Positions 37,703-45,183 of a stretch of 64,000 bases of DNA are shown here, in pieces. Source of the stretch: Anaerostipes caccae L1-92 (GTDB lineage Bacteria > Bacillota > Clostridia > Lachnospirales > Lachnospiraceae); contig NZ_AP023027.1 of the NCBI RefSeq assembly GCF_014467075.1, positions 1,863,501-1,927,500 of the forward strand, in the 5' to 3' direction. The notes under the pieces are model-generated. The model had not been told where the DNA came from. It saw only the letters and a list, made by a program, of their open reading frames with translations, and did not search any database. Positions within the stretch are counted from its first letter, which is position 1. Every line of letters begins with the position of its first letter. A program made the position numbers and the translations under genes.

Positions 37703-38362
37703 ATGAAGAAAAATACGAAATTGATGACCTTGGTTATAGCAGCCTTATTGGCGGCAACTCTGCTGACCGGATGCGGCACAAAAAAAGCTCCGGATGCAGA
37801 TAAATCCATGGATGCTTTTTATCAGCTGATCGTATGCCATAAAGCAGATGCCATGACAGATCTGGGCATTGACTCTGCAGAAGTCAGTGATACCCTGAAC
37901 GTATACAAAGAGTCTACGATTTCATCACTGAAAGACAGTTTCAAATCTGCGGGCATCACACTGACAACAAAAGACGCTGAAAATATTTATGATGCACTCT
38001 CCCAGGCTTTGTCCAGTCTTGATTATGAAGTATCCGTAAAAAAACAGGAAAAGAAAGAGGCTGTTGTTACTGTAAAATCACAGTATATTGATTACTTATC
38101 TGTATTCAAGGACGCCAAGAAAAAAACAGTAGACGCGTTAAAGCCTCAGCACATCGAGACGAAAGAAGATGCTCAGAAACTTTTGATCAAAAACGTGGCA
38201 AAAGGTTTTAAAAGTATGAAACCCTCTTCCGACATGAAGACAAAGACGTTTACACTGACTAAACAGAATATCAAAAGCGGTGAAGACACAGTTACCCTGT
38301 ACTTCCCGAAAGATTCCAAACAGCTTGGATCTGATCTGATCAATCTCGTCACAGGGAGATAA
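37703..38362 (+). CDS. Lipoprotein of unknown function (DUF5105-like)
   Basis: A 219-residue protein with a lipoprotein signal peptide ending in lipobox LLTGC (Cys24). The mature part is soluble, Lys/Asp-rich and mixed alpha-beta, resembling DUF5105 lipoproteins. It is anchored on the outer face of the membrane. It has a consensus promoter and its own terminator, so it is probably expressed strongly and alone. Confidence 0.75.
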   Translation: MKKNTKLMTLVIAALLAATLLTGCGTKKAPDADKSMDAFYQLIVCHKADAMTDLGIDSAEVSDTLNVYKESTISSLKDSFKSAGITLTTKDAENIYDALSQALSSLDYEVSVKKQEKKEAVVTVKSQYIDYLSVFKDAKKKTVDALKPQHIETKEDAQKLLIKNVAKGFKSMKPSSDMKTKTFTLTKQNIKSGEDTVTLYFPKDSKQLGSDLINLVTGR

Positions 38363-38403
38363 GGGATTTTCAAAAGTTTATCTGCCGCCGCCGCAAAAAT
38401 TTC

Positions 38404-38445
38404 ACCCCGGATATCAGAAAACTCTGACATCCGGGGTATTTTTTT
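38404..38445. terminator. Terminator shared by lipoprotein gene and vanZ-type gene
   Basis: ACCCCGGATATCAGA (38404-38418) pairs with TCTGACATCCGGGGT (38423-38437), followed by a T run on the plus strand. The hairpin overlaps the end of the convergent VanZ coding region. Confidence 0.75.
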
Positions 38446-38944
38446 GTCGGACATTTCTACGCTTATTCTTTATTTTTTTTAATACAAAACCTGCCAGCAT
38501 ACAAAAGCAGATGCCGGTCAGAGCACCCGAACTGTCGATCATGACATCTTTTATCTGACAACTTCTTCCCGGCACAAAATACTGGTGCAGTTCATCTGTC
38601 ACGGCATAGAAAGAACAAAACGCTAATGCCGCACCCAGAAGATGAGCCTTTTTCTTTACATCAATCCCCAAGGCCCGGCACACAAGCACTCCGAGCAGTG
38701 CATATTCCAGGAAGTGGGCTGTCTTCCTCACATAGTGGTCCATGACAGACAGCATATCATAAAGGCTGTTTCCGAATCCTCCCGCTTCTGCCGGGGATAT
38801 CCCGACCAGTTTCGAAATCCACTGGGTAACTCCCATACTCATCTGCTCTGACGCATCTGCCGTCTTCGCAGAAAATAAAAAAATCACCGCCATCATCAAA
38901 ATGACCATTGTCCAGGATATCACGCGATTTCTTTTTATCTTCAT
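38414..38944 (-). CDS. VanZ family membrane protein
   Basis: A 176-residue protein with about four membrane helices and the VanZ signature: HFLEYALLGVL, then DELHQYFVPGRS and KDVMIDSSGALTG. Some members lower teicoplanin susceptibility; most have no known role. The end is Arg/Lys-rich. It is preceded 14 bases upstream by the DUF6472-like gene in the same direction, so the two are probably co-transcribed. Confidence 0.88.
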   Translation of the reverse strand: MKIKRNRVISWTMVILMMAVIFLFSAKTADASEQMSMGVTQWISKLVGISPAEAGGFGNSLYDMLSVMDHYVRKTAHFLEYALLGVLVCRALGIDVKKKAHLLGAALAFCSFYAVTDELHQYFVPGRSCQIKDVMIDSSGALTGICFCMLAGFVLKKIKNKRRNVRQKNTPDVRVF

Positions 38945-38958
38945 ATATCTGTCCCTGT

Positions 38959-39147
38959 TTAAATTTGTTTTCTGACAATACTATATTCATCATTTAATTG
39001 AAAATACGGACAGCTATAATTTGAATATGTCATAAACCGCATCAGTTCATCTTCGTCAAGGTTTACATCACATACATAGGAACCGCACATTTCGTCATAC
39101 ACATAATTTATACAAGACTCACAGTTGCTTTTCTGTTTTCCCGCCAT
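38959..39147 (-). CDS. Small Cys-rich DUF6472-type protein
   Basis: A 62-residue protein with two CxxC-like pairs (NCESCINY, MCGSYVC) and a final CPYF, plus DEDELMRF and EYSIVRKQ blocks, as in the DUF6472 family widespread in Lachnospiraceae. The cysteines suggest a zinc knuckle. Function is unknown. GGAGG precedes the ATG. Confidence 0.75.
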   Translation of the reverse strand: MAGKQKSNCESCINYVYDEMCGSYVCDVNLDEDELMRFMTYSNYSCPYFQLNDEYSIVRKQI

Positions 39148-39263
39148 AAAATCCCTCCTATCCTAATCTAAATCCGTATTCGTAGTTTCTGTCTTTATTA
39201 TACTGTATAATCCGGACTTTTTGCAAACATACTAAGAAAACTAAAAAGAAAGGAGTGATCGCA

Positions 39264-39392
39264 ATGCACGAATCCAACTGCCACAGGCATAAACAGCAGG
39301 AACCAAAAGAGGCAAAAAAAGAACGTCCGCACATCGTGGAACCTCTGCCCGAGTCTGAACGTCCGAGAAAAGACGGTCCCGGAGGAGATTAA
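39264..39392 (+). CDS. Very small hydrophilic protein (42 aa)
   Basis: An ATG with AAAGGAGTGATC upstream opens a 42-codon frame. The product is highly charged and Pro/Lys/Glu-rich (KEAKKERPHIVEPLPESER), with Cys/His near the N-terminus and a GPGGD end. The good ribosome-binding site and its place before the DUF378 gene support real expression. No function is known. Confidence 0.5.
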   Translation: MHESNCHRHKQQEPKEAKKERPHIVEPLPESERPRKDGPGGD

Positions 39393-39451
39393 ACAACCCA
39401 TGCATAATATTTCTAAGACTGGGAAGATTATTAATAGAAAAGGAGGTTGCT

Positions 39452-39658
39452 ATGGGAAGTAAAACATTAGATTATATAGCACTGACAATTACAATTATAG
39501 GTGCGGTCAACTGGGGCCTGATTGGCTTCTTCCGGTTTGATTTAGTAGCTTTTCTCTTCGGCAGCATGACGATGCTCTCAAGGATCGTCTATGATCTGGT
39601 CGGCATCTGCGGACTTTATCTTTTAACCTTTTACGGCCGCTGTGGAAGAGATCTCTAA
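39452..39658 (+). CDS. DUF378 membrane protein
   Basis: A 68-residue protein with two hydrophobic helices and the DUF378 signature: ALTITIIGAVNWGLIGFF, then a SRIVYDLVGICGLYLL helix. AAAGGAGG precedes the ATG. Role unknown. It may be co-transcribed with the 42-residue gene 59 bases upstream and ends before a strong hairpin. Confidence 0.9.
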   Translation: MGSKTLDYIALTITIIGAVNWGLIGFFRFDLVAFLFGSMTMLSRIVYDLVGICGLYLLTFYGRCGRDL

Positions 39659-39687
39659 TACCAATGATCCTCATATTCGTTTGATAA

Positions 39688-39760
39688 AAGACTGCTGCAA
39701 AACCCGGGATTCTGTTATTTTTGACAGAATCATTGATGTACGTTTTGCAGCAGTCTCTTT
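39688..39760. terminator. Long bidirectional terminator hairpin
   Basis: AAGACTGCTGCAAAAC (39688-39703) pairs with GTTTTGCAGCAGTCTCTT (39742-39759). An inner GATTCTGT/ACAGAATC stem extends it. It separates the DUF378 gene from the convergent XRE gene. Confidence 0.75.
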
Positions 39761-39974
39761 AATTGGAATTCACCTGTATAGCCGGCCGAAAGTCAAACAG
39801 ACGGTAAGGACTGATTCTCATGACTCCCGCCAGCTTTTCGATTTCCTCCAGTGTGGGACTTACCAGCCCTCTTTCAATATCATAGATATGCATATGGCTG
39901 ATGCCCGTATATTTTTCAAGGTTCCTCAAACTGTAACCCTGTTCTTCCCTGATTTCCCATAAAAAAATTCTCAT
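39759..39974 (-). CDS. Small XRE-family helix-turn-helix regulator
   Basis: A 71-residue protein made almost wholly of a Cro/C1-type helix-turn-helix (LRNLEKYTGISHMHIYDIERGLVSPTL in part) followed by a short tail. It may regulate itself or the NYN/SatD operon just upstream in the same direction. Nothing indicates a prophage around it. Confidence 0.8.
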   Translation of the reverse strand: MRIFLWEIREEQGYSLRNLEKYTGISHMHIYDIERGLVSPTLEEIEKLAGVMRISPYRLFDFRPAIQVNSN

Positions 39975-40051
39975 ATTTCAAATACCTCGTTTGGTTTGTA
40001 TATTGATCTGCTTTCGTATTTCTATTAGAAAATTTTTCTGCCTTTGCGGTA

Positions 40052-40972
40052 TTATTTTTTTAAAAACGTTACTTTTGTAATATTATTTTTGTTCTCCAGC
40101 TGCATGCCCGGGATGCTCCGCACATAAGAGCTGAACCGATTGTATCCAAAATCCTGTACTTTAAAGTTCTCATATTCTGCATATATTTTGTTTGCAAGAT
40201 CAGACAGATCAAGTCCCTTTTTTCCTGTGTTTTTCACCAATGCCGTTACATAGTGGTCCAGCTGTTCTTTCATGTCAATATCTTCTCTCAGAGAAACAGT
40301 GACAATATTGCCATCCTTAATCAGTCTGAAATGATCGAATTCTTCCAGAAATTTAGAGAGCAGACTGTATCCGTAGCTCCTCACGTCAAAGTCCGGATAT
40401 CTCTTTAACAGCCTTGTCCCGATCTCTCCCAGCGTCGTCTCTTTATCGCTGTTCTGATTGTCTGTGATGATAGAATGGATCGCTGCCTCGATATCCCTGC
40501 GGCCAATCGGCTTGCTTTCCTTTTCCTCTTTGTCCTCGATCAGGAGTTCCAGGTTTGTAAAAACATCACATGCTTTACGGAAAGCCGGGGGAGTCTTCCC
40601 CTCACCCATACCGATCACAGTAAGCCCTGTCTCTCTGATCCTGCTGGCAAGCCTCGTAAAATCACTGTCACTGGAGACGATACAAAAGCCGTCCACCCGG
40701 TTGGTGTAAAGGATATCCATGGCATCGATGATCATTGCAGAATCTGTGGCATTTTTCCCCTGTGTATAAGAAAACTGCTGGATAGGTGTGATGGAATTGG
40801 CCAGCAGCTCCTCTTTCCAGCTGGCATGAAGCGTACTTGTCCAGTCACCGTAGATTCTCTTGTATGTAATATTGCCGTACTGTGACAGCTCGTCCAAAAT
40901 CGGCTTGATATATTTTGCTGATATGTTGTCAGCGTCAATTAAAAGTGCAAATCTTTTTTCCTTATTTTCCAT
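40052..40972 (-). CDS. NYN-domain (PIN-like) putative ribonuclease with LOTUS/OST-HTH domains
   Basis: Residues 1-150 form a NYN domain: LLIDADN with the first metal Asp, KNATDSAMIIDAMD, and SSDSDFTRLASRIRE, giving a conserved Asp cluster. The C-terminal half holds two OST-HTH/LOTUS-like winged helices (TTLGEIGTRLLKRYPDF; DLSDLANKIYAEYENF), each followed by a matching YG/FGYxxFSSF-type end. NYN-LOTUS proteins are thought to cleave or bind structured RNA. It lies 22 bases after the SatD-like gene, so both are probably made together. Confidence 0.88.
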   Translation of the reverse strand: MENKEKRFALLIDADNISAKYIKPILDELSQYGNITYKRIYGDWTSTLHASWKEELLANSITPIQQFSYTQGKNATDSAMIIDAMDILYTNRVDGFCIVSSDSDFTRLASRIRETGLTVIGMGEGKTPPAFRKACDVFTNLELLIEDKEEKESKPIGRRDIEAAIHSIITDNQNSDKETTLGEIGTRLLKRYPDFDVRSYGYSLLSKFLEEFDHFRLIKDGNIVTVSLREDIDMKEQLDHYVTALVKNTGKKGLDLSDLANKIYAEYENFKVQDFGYNRFSSYVRSIPGMQLENKNNITKVTFLKK

Positions 40973-40994
40973 ACTTATATTTGTTTCTCCCTTT

Positions 40995-41840
40995 TTAGTA
41001 GTACCGTTTTATATACTGCAGTGCCATATAATCCATGATCCGGATCGTGAGCAGTTTCCCCCGTTTCATGATCGTTTCCACATTCTGCCGGCTTTTCTTT
41101 GCAGTCACCGCAATGCTGCTGGAAACATTTTTAAGAATGACGGCTTCTTCTCCTTCCTTTTTTTCGCCTGTAATGAAGATCGGTTCCTGGACATAAACGT
41201 TTTTCTTCCAGGAGATCGTCTGTTCCGGCACTTTTGCGATCTTATCCACCATCTGTTTTGCAGGTCCGAAATTTTCCTTCAGTGTCAGCAGCCTGAGGCC
41301 ATGATTTTCAAATCGTATCCATGTCCTGTTCTCAACAAACGGGTACAGGATCTCGGCGATCAGCTGGAGACGGTTCTGGATCGAATTCTGTGCACTCAGC
41401 ATGTCCTTGGAAACATTCAGAAGATAGTTTGCCATACCGTCTTCTCTTGAAGAATGGATCCGCAGCCTCTGTGTCTTCTTCTTTGACACAGTCTTTACAG
41501 CCTCTTCCGCCCGGTCATAGGCCGTTCCCTGCTGCTGGGCAGAGGTCCCATCCTCCATCCGCACTGTCCACTCGCCGATCCCGATCCCTCCGGTGACGGC
41601 GACCGGATAACACATGATCTCGAAAAGCCGGAAATAGGAGGCTGCGGACAGTGAAGATGTAAACAGACCCTGAAGTTCATCATGCCTTCCGAAGATTACC
41701 GGAAATATCATGCTGTCCACAAAAAGGCTGTTCAGCTGCTCCGCCACTTTGGTCAGATAAATCTGAAGATTCTGCTCCTCTTCGGGCTCATACCTCATTC
41801 TCTTTTTTATATGTATCATCAACGCTGAATATTCATCCAA
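40995..41840 (-). CDS. SatD-like protein
   Basis: A 281-residue protein resembling the SatD family: a leading strand (YSALMIHIKKRM), a FGRHDELQGLFTSS block corresponding to the family's GDEFQGL, and GGIGIGEW with AQQQGTAYDRAEEAV. A long C-terminal half follows. In streptococci SatD sits with the satRCDE acid-tolerance genes, but its biochemistry is unknown. The start is TTG at 41840, with GGGAG 7 bases upstream. The promoter region carries a perfect 22-bp palindrome. Confidence 0.6.
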   Translation of the reverse strand: MDEYSALMIHIKKRMRYEPEEEQNLQIYLTKVAEQLNSLFVDSMIFPVIFGRHDELQGLFTSSLSAASYFRLFEIMCYPVAVTGGIGIGEWTVRMEDGTSAQQQGTAYDRAEEAVKTVSKKKTQRLRIHSSREDGMANYLLNVSKDMLSAQNSIQNRLQLIAEILYPFVENRTWIRFENHGLRLLTLKENFGPAKQMVDKIAKVPEQTISWKKNVYVQEPIFITGEKKEGEEAVILKNVSSSIAVTAKKSRQNVETIMKRGKLLTIRIMDYMALQYIKRYY

Positions 41841-41862
41841 TTTATAACTCCCATCATTTTAC

Positions 41863-41884
41863 ATGCAAACAAATTTGTTTGCAT
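41863..41884. promoter_or_regulatory. Perfect 22-bp palindrome upstream of the SatD-NYN operon
   Basis: ATGCAAACAAATTTG continues to TTTGCAT, a 22-bp sequence identical to its reverse complement. A minus-strand TATAAT lies at 41892-41887, so the palindrome covers the expected transcription start, the classical repressor position. The regulator is unknown; the family protein itself or an unlinked repressor may bind. Confidence 0.65.
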
Positions 41885-42024
41885 TTATTATAACATAATA
41901 AATCTGTTTAAACTAGAAAATTTTCTTGCATTTCCAATGAAATCCTTACCAAAAATCAGACAGCAATCAATATATCTCGTTTTTTTCAGAAATACTAATA
42001 CAAATATGAAAAGGAGAACTGCTT

Positions 42025-43023
42025 ATGAAACTATTTACCGCCGTATATCATGAACCGGGAATCTTTAATTATCCCCTCGGCCGGAAATTAAAAAAAGATT
42101 TTGCGGATCTGCCCTGGCATGAGATCAAAAGCCATAACCGGATCGAAGAGATGACCCAAAGGCCCAACAGCGATTTTCCAAAAATGAAACGTTTTCTGAT
42201 TATCGGCACAAGAAAGACTCACCGATATACAGAAAACCATAAGATATCCGATTATCTGGTTCCGTTCACTTCGTCCGGATGTACTGCCATGTGCCTTTAT
42301 TGTTATTTGGTATGCAATTACAATAAATGCGCCTATTTAAGGCTTTTCGTAAATCGGGAAGACATGATGGAACGGCTGATAAAGAATTCAAAAAAAGGAG
42401 CTGTACCCCAGACTTTTGAGATAGGCTCCAACAGTGATCTTGTTTTAGAAAATATGATAACAAACAATCTGGAATGGGTCATCCCTGCTTTCGCCCGTGA
42501 GGGGAGAGGACAGATTACATTTCCCACCAAATTTGCGTCTGTAAAACCTTTGCTCGGCCTTGACCATCAGGGAAAGAGCATTTTTCGAATGAGCGTCAAT
42601 CCTCAGGAAATCATAGACCATATCGAACTTGGGACCTCCCCGCTTCATCAGAGAATCCAGGCAGTCAACGACATGTGTGAGGCCGGTTATCCCGTAGGAA
42701 TACTGATCGCTCCCATCATCCTGAATGATGGCTGGAAAGAAAAATACATGAATTTGATCGATCAGCTGGCCGACGGTCTTACCGAAAAGGCCAAGAAGTC
42801 AATAACAATAGAGATGATTTTTATGACTTACAGCTTTGTGCAGAATGCTATTAACAAAGAGGCATTTCCGGAGGCTCCTGACCTCTACGACAATCAGTCT
42901 ATGTCCGGAGGCGGAAGAGGAAAATACCGCTACCGGAAGGAACTGCGGCTGGAGGCAGAGCCGGTGCTGACAGACTATGTGAGGCTGCGCCTTCCGGAAG
43001 CAAGACTGGTCTATGTCTGCTGA
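42025..43023 (+). CDS. splB: Spore photoproduct lyase
   Basis: A 332-residue radical SAM enzyme with CxxxCxxC (SGCTAMCLYCY) and the SplB-type surroundings (RHKI-like ENHKISDYLVPFTSSGC, YNKCAYLRLFVN, FEIGSNSDLV). It repairs the UV-induced spore photoproduct (5-thyminyl-5,6-dihydrothymine) during germination. Its presence supports a spore-forming host. AAAGGAGAA precedes the ATG. It is monocistronic and its end slightly overlaps the minus-strand GGDEF remnant. Confidence 0.93.
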   Translation: MKLFTAVYHEPGIFNYPLGRKLKKDFADLPWHEIKSHNRIEEMTQRPNSDFPKMKRFLIIGTRKTHRYTENHKISDYLVPFTSSGCTAMCLYCYLVCNYNKCAYLRLFVNREDMMERLIKNSKKGAVPQTFEIGSNSDLVLENMITNNLEWVIPAFAREGRGQITFPTKFASVKPLLGLDHQGKSIFRMSVNPQEIIDHIELGTSPLHQRIQAVNDMCEAGYPVGILIAPIILNDGWKEKYMNLIDQLADGLTEKAKKSITIEMIFMTYSFVQNAINKEAFPEAPDLYDNQSMSGGGRGKYRYRKELRLEAEPVLTDYVRLRLPEARLVYVC

Positions 43024-43405
43024 GACATCTCCCCTGTCTTTAATTTTACACAGTTTCTTCCGCAGCATTTTGCTTCATAGAGGGCACTGTCTGCCAGAGT
43101 AATAAATTCTTTGAATGGAGTCTCAGCGGACGGGCATTATTTATAGACCCCTATACTGACTGTGACAGGACTGCTGTCCGGCCCGTCGCTGATGTATCCG
43201 CCGGACTCTGCGGACCGGCGCATATGTTCTGCTATTTCTTCTGCCGCCTCAGCGTCCTGCCCAAATAAGAATATAAGAAATTCTTCACCGCCATAACGGA
43301 TCAGGCTTCCTGACCTGTTCTGCACTTCCTTCTTCAGGAAGCCTGCGAAAGTTCTCAGGCACTGGTCCCCGGATATATGCCCAAACCGATCATTATATTG
43401 TTTTC
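43013..43405 (-). pseudogene. C-terminal half of a split GGDEF (diguanylate cyclase) gene
   Basis: Reading the minus strand gives YNDRFGHISGDQCLRTF, then the active-site loop as YGGEEFLIFL, then VTVSIGVYK. An in-frame TAA near 43142 is followed by the family's usual end (LADSALYEAKCCGRN). It starts abruptly at the codon that should follow the MIDIDFFK segment; that upstream half is at 47141-47753. The gene has been cut by inserted DNA and also carries this internal stop. Confidence 0.75.
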
Positions 43406-43582
43406 TAAAAAAATTTTTATCTAATTTTTGATTATCCGCATAAACATTATACTTTACAGTACTTTGAAGTATAAAAAAGCACTCATTTTACCACGATTGA
43501 ACGAGCCTTGATATGACAGAAAAAAGAGAGGGATACTGCACAAAAAACGTGTGTCTCCCTTTTAATTTTATTGTTTTCTAAC

Positions 43583-44693
43583 TTATTTCCAGTCCATAGC
43601 CACACATGCATATACCGCCGTTTCGATTGGTAAAACTTGTTCGTTAAAACATACTTTCGGATTATGATGTGCATAGATATTATCTGAATCAACCTTAGCT
43701 CCTATCATAAAATAAGAAGATGGTACTTTATTTGCAAACACTGCAAAATCATCAGAACCAGTTGTGTGTAACCCGGATACCATGTTAAATTCACCATTCA
43801 TGGACCTTATTGCCTTAGCAATTTCAGTATTTCTTTTTTCATCACAGCAGAGTACGGGTATATCTGCTAGGACATCTACTTTACTTTCTGCATGAAAAGC
43901 ATGGGAAATATTATCAACAATTTCTTTAATTCTCGTAATTAAATACTGTTTTATTTTATTATCGAATGTGCGAAGTGTTCCCTGTAAAATAGCTGTTTCT
44001 GGAATAACATTATTTACCGTTCCAGAGTTAAATTGACCAATTGTCAATGTTACTTCTTGGCTTGGAGAACACTCACGTGCGATTAGCTCCTGCAATGCTT
44101 GGTAAATATGAACCCCAACGTTGATAGGGTCTATTCCGTTCTGGGGCATAGCACCATGCGTACCCTTTCCTATTATCGTTATTTTAAATCCAAAGACAGA
44201 TGTCCCTGTCATAGTTCCATAAGCAATTGTTCCTGCAGGAATAACGGACGCTACATGAGTTGCAAAAGCTGAGTCTACTTTAGGATTTTCCATTACACCC
44301 TCAGCAATCACTGCGTTAGCACCCTAATTCCTTTTCGTGTTTTTTTAATATTTTGGCGGCTCCTAACAAAGCGGTCGTATGCATATCATGTCCGCAAGCG
44401 TGCATATTACCATTTTGCGAAACAAAAGACAATTTACTTTCTTCATTCATAAGAAGCCCGTCCATATCTGCTCTAAGAAGTAAGCATTTATCCCCAGAGC
44501 CCATATAGCCAATAATACAATTTCCATTGACTTTTGTTTCAAATGGAATATCCCATTCTGCTAATTTTTTCTTCACAAAAGAAACTGTTTTAGAAAGTTC
44601 AAGTCCCAATTCAGGTGTTTTGTGAAGTTCTCTACGCCATTCTATAAGTTCATTATACATTTCTTTGCTTTCAGCATAAATTGAAGAATACAT
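43583..44693 (-). pseudogene. M20-family amidohydrolase (aminoacylase/IAA-hydrolase type), internal deletion
   Basis: The N-terminal part (44693-44316) has the M20 start (WRRELHKTPELGLE), LRADMDGL and metal-binding HACGHDMHTT. It stops after KEL. The C-terminal part (frame of 44311-43583) resumes at GANAVIAEGV and runs to the normal end with HHNPKVCF. The roughly 16 residues expected between them, including the catalytic QPxEE glutamates, are gone, and the frame is shifted at about 44322-44327. The enzyme would have hydrolysed an N-acyl amino acid or similar amide. It must be inactive. Confidence 0.8.
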
Positions 44694-44816
44694 ATTCTCA
44701 CTCTCTTTCTTAAAATTCTTACGATAATTATTTTACTCTTTTTTCATAAATTTATCTTGAAGTATAATTTTATGCCTGTTATGGTATATACATTATAACT
44801 GAAAGGGAATTAAAAC

Positions 44817-44932
44817 ATGGGAATACATCATTTAGTAGAAAATTCTTTATGGCGATGCCCCCTTTTTTTAGTAAAGATTACATAGTTTTTTAGTTCTGTG
44901 GATGCCATACGCGGACTAAAAAACTTTTTTTA
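44817..44932 (+). promoter_or_regulatory. Orphan leader peptide and attenuator
   Basis: An AAAGGG-preceded ATG at 44817 encodes a 22-residue peptide (MGIHHLVENSLWRCPLFLVK, ending IT) that stops at 44885. The stop overlaps the first arm of a terminator: AGTTTTTTAGT (44884-44894) pairs with ACTAAAAAACT (44915-44925), then T residues. About 70 bases later AAAGGAGAT and an ATG (44999) open a frame that stops after 11 codons. This is the layout of drug- or translation-induced attenuators upstream of resistance genes, but the controlled gene is missing. Confidence 0.55.
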
Positions 44933-45129
44933 TTGTAACGTTTTCATGTTACTTTTTCTATTATTTTAAAGAATAAAAGCGAAAGGAGATAGAAAGCAAT
45001 GTTAATGAAGTGGAAAATTTCGATATTTTTATGAAAGCTATCATAATCTTGAATTATTATTGACCTAAGTACTTTTTAATGGCAGTAATCAAGTCGACTG
45101 TTCATTTCTTCAAATAAGATGATATCCTG

Positions 45130-45177
45130 AAAAAATGAAGCAGAATCGCATTTCATGCAATTCTGCTCCATTTTTAA
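45130..45177 (-). terminator. Terminator of the surface-protein gene
   Basis: AAAAATG-AAGCAGAAT...GCA pairs with TGC-AATTCTGCTCCATTTTT across a short loop, directly after the minus-strand gene end at 45184. Confidence 0.65.
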
Positions 45178-45183
45178 GTCATT

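Noticed and set aside
43140..43145. In-frame TAA in the GGDEF fragment as a recoded codon
   Set aside because: The gene is already split and frameshifted upstream; simple pseudogene decay explains it.
43583..44693. Programmed frameshift or recoding in the amidohydrolase
   Set aside because: The gap removes about 16 conserved codons including catalytic residues, so it is a deletion rather than a recoding site.
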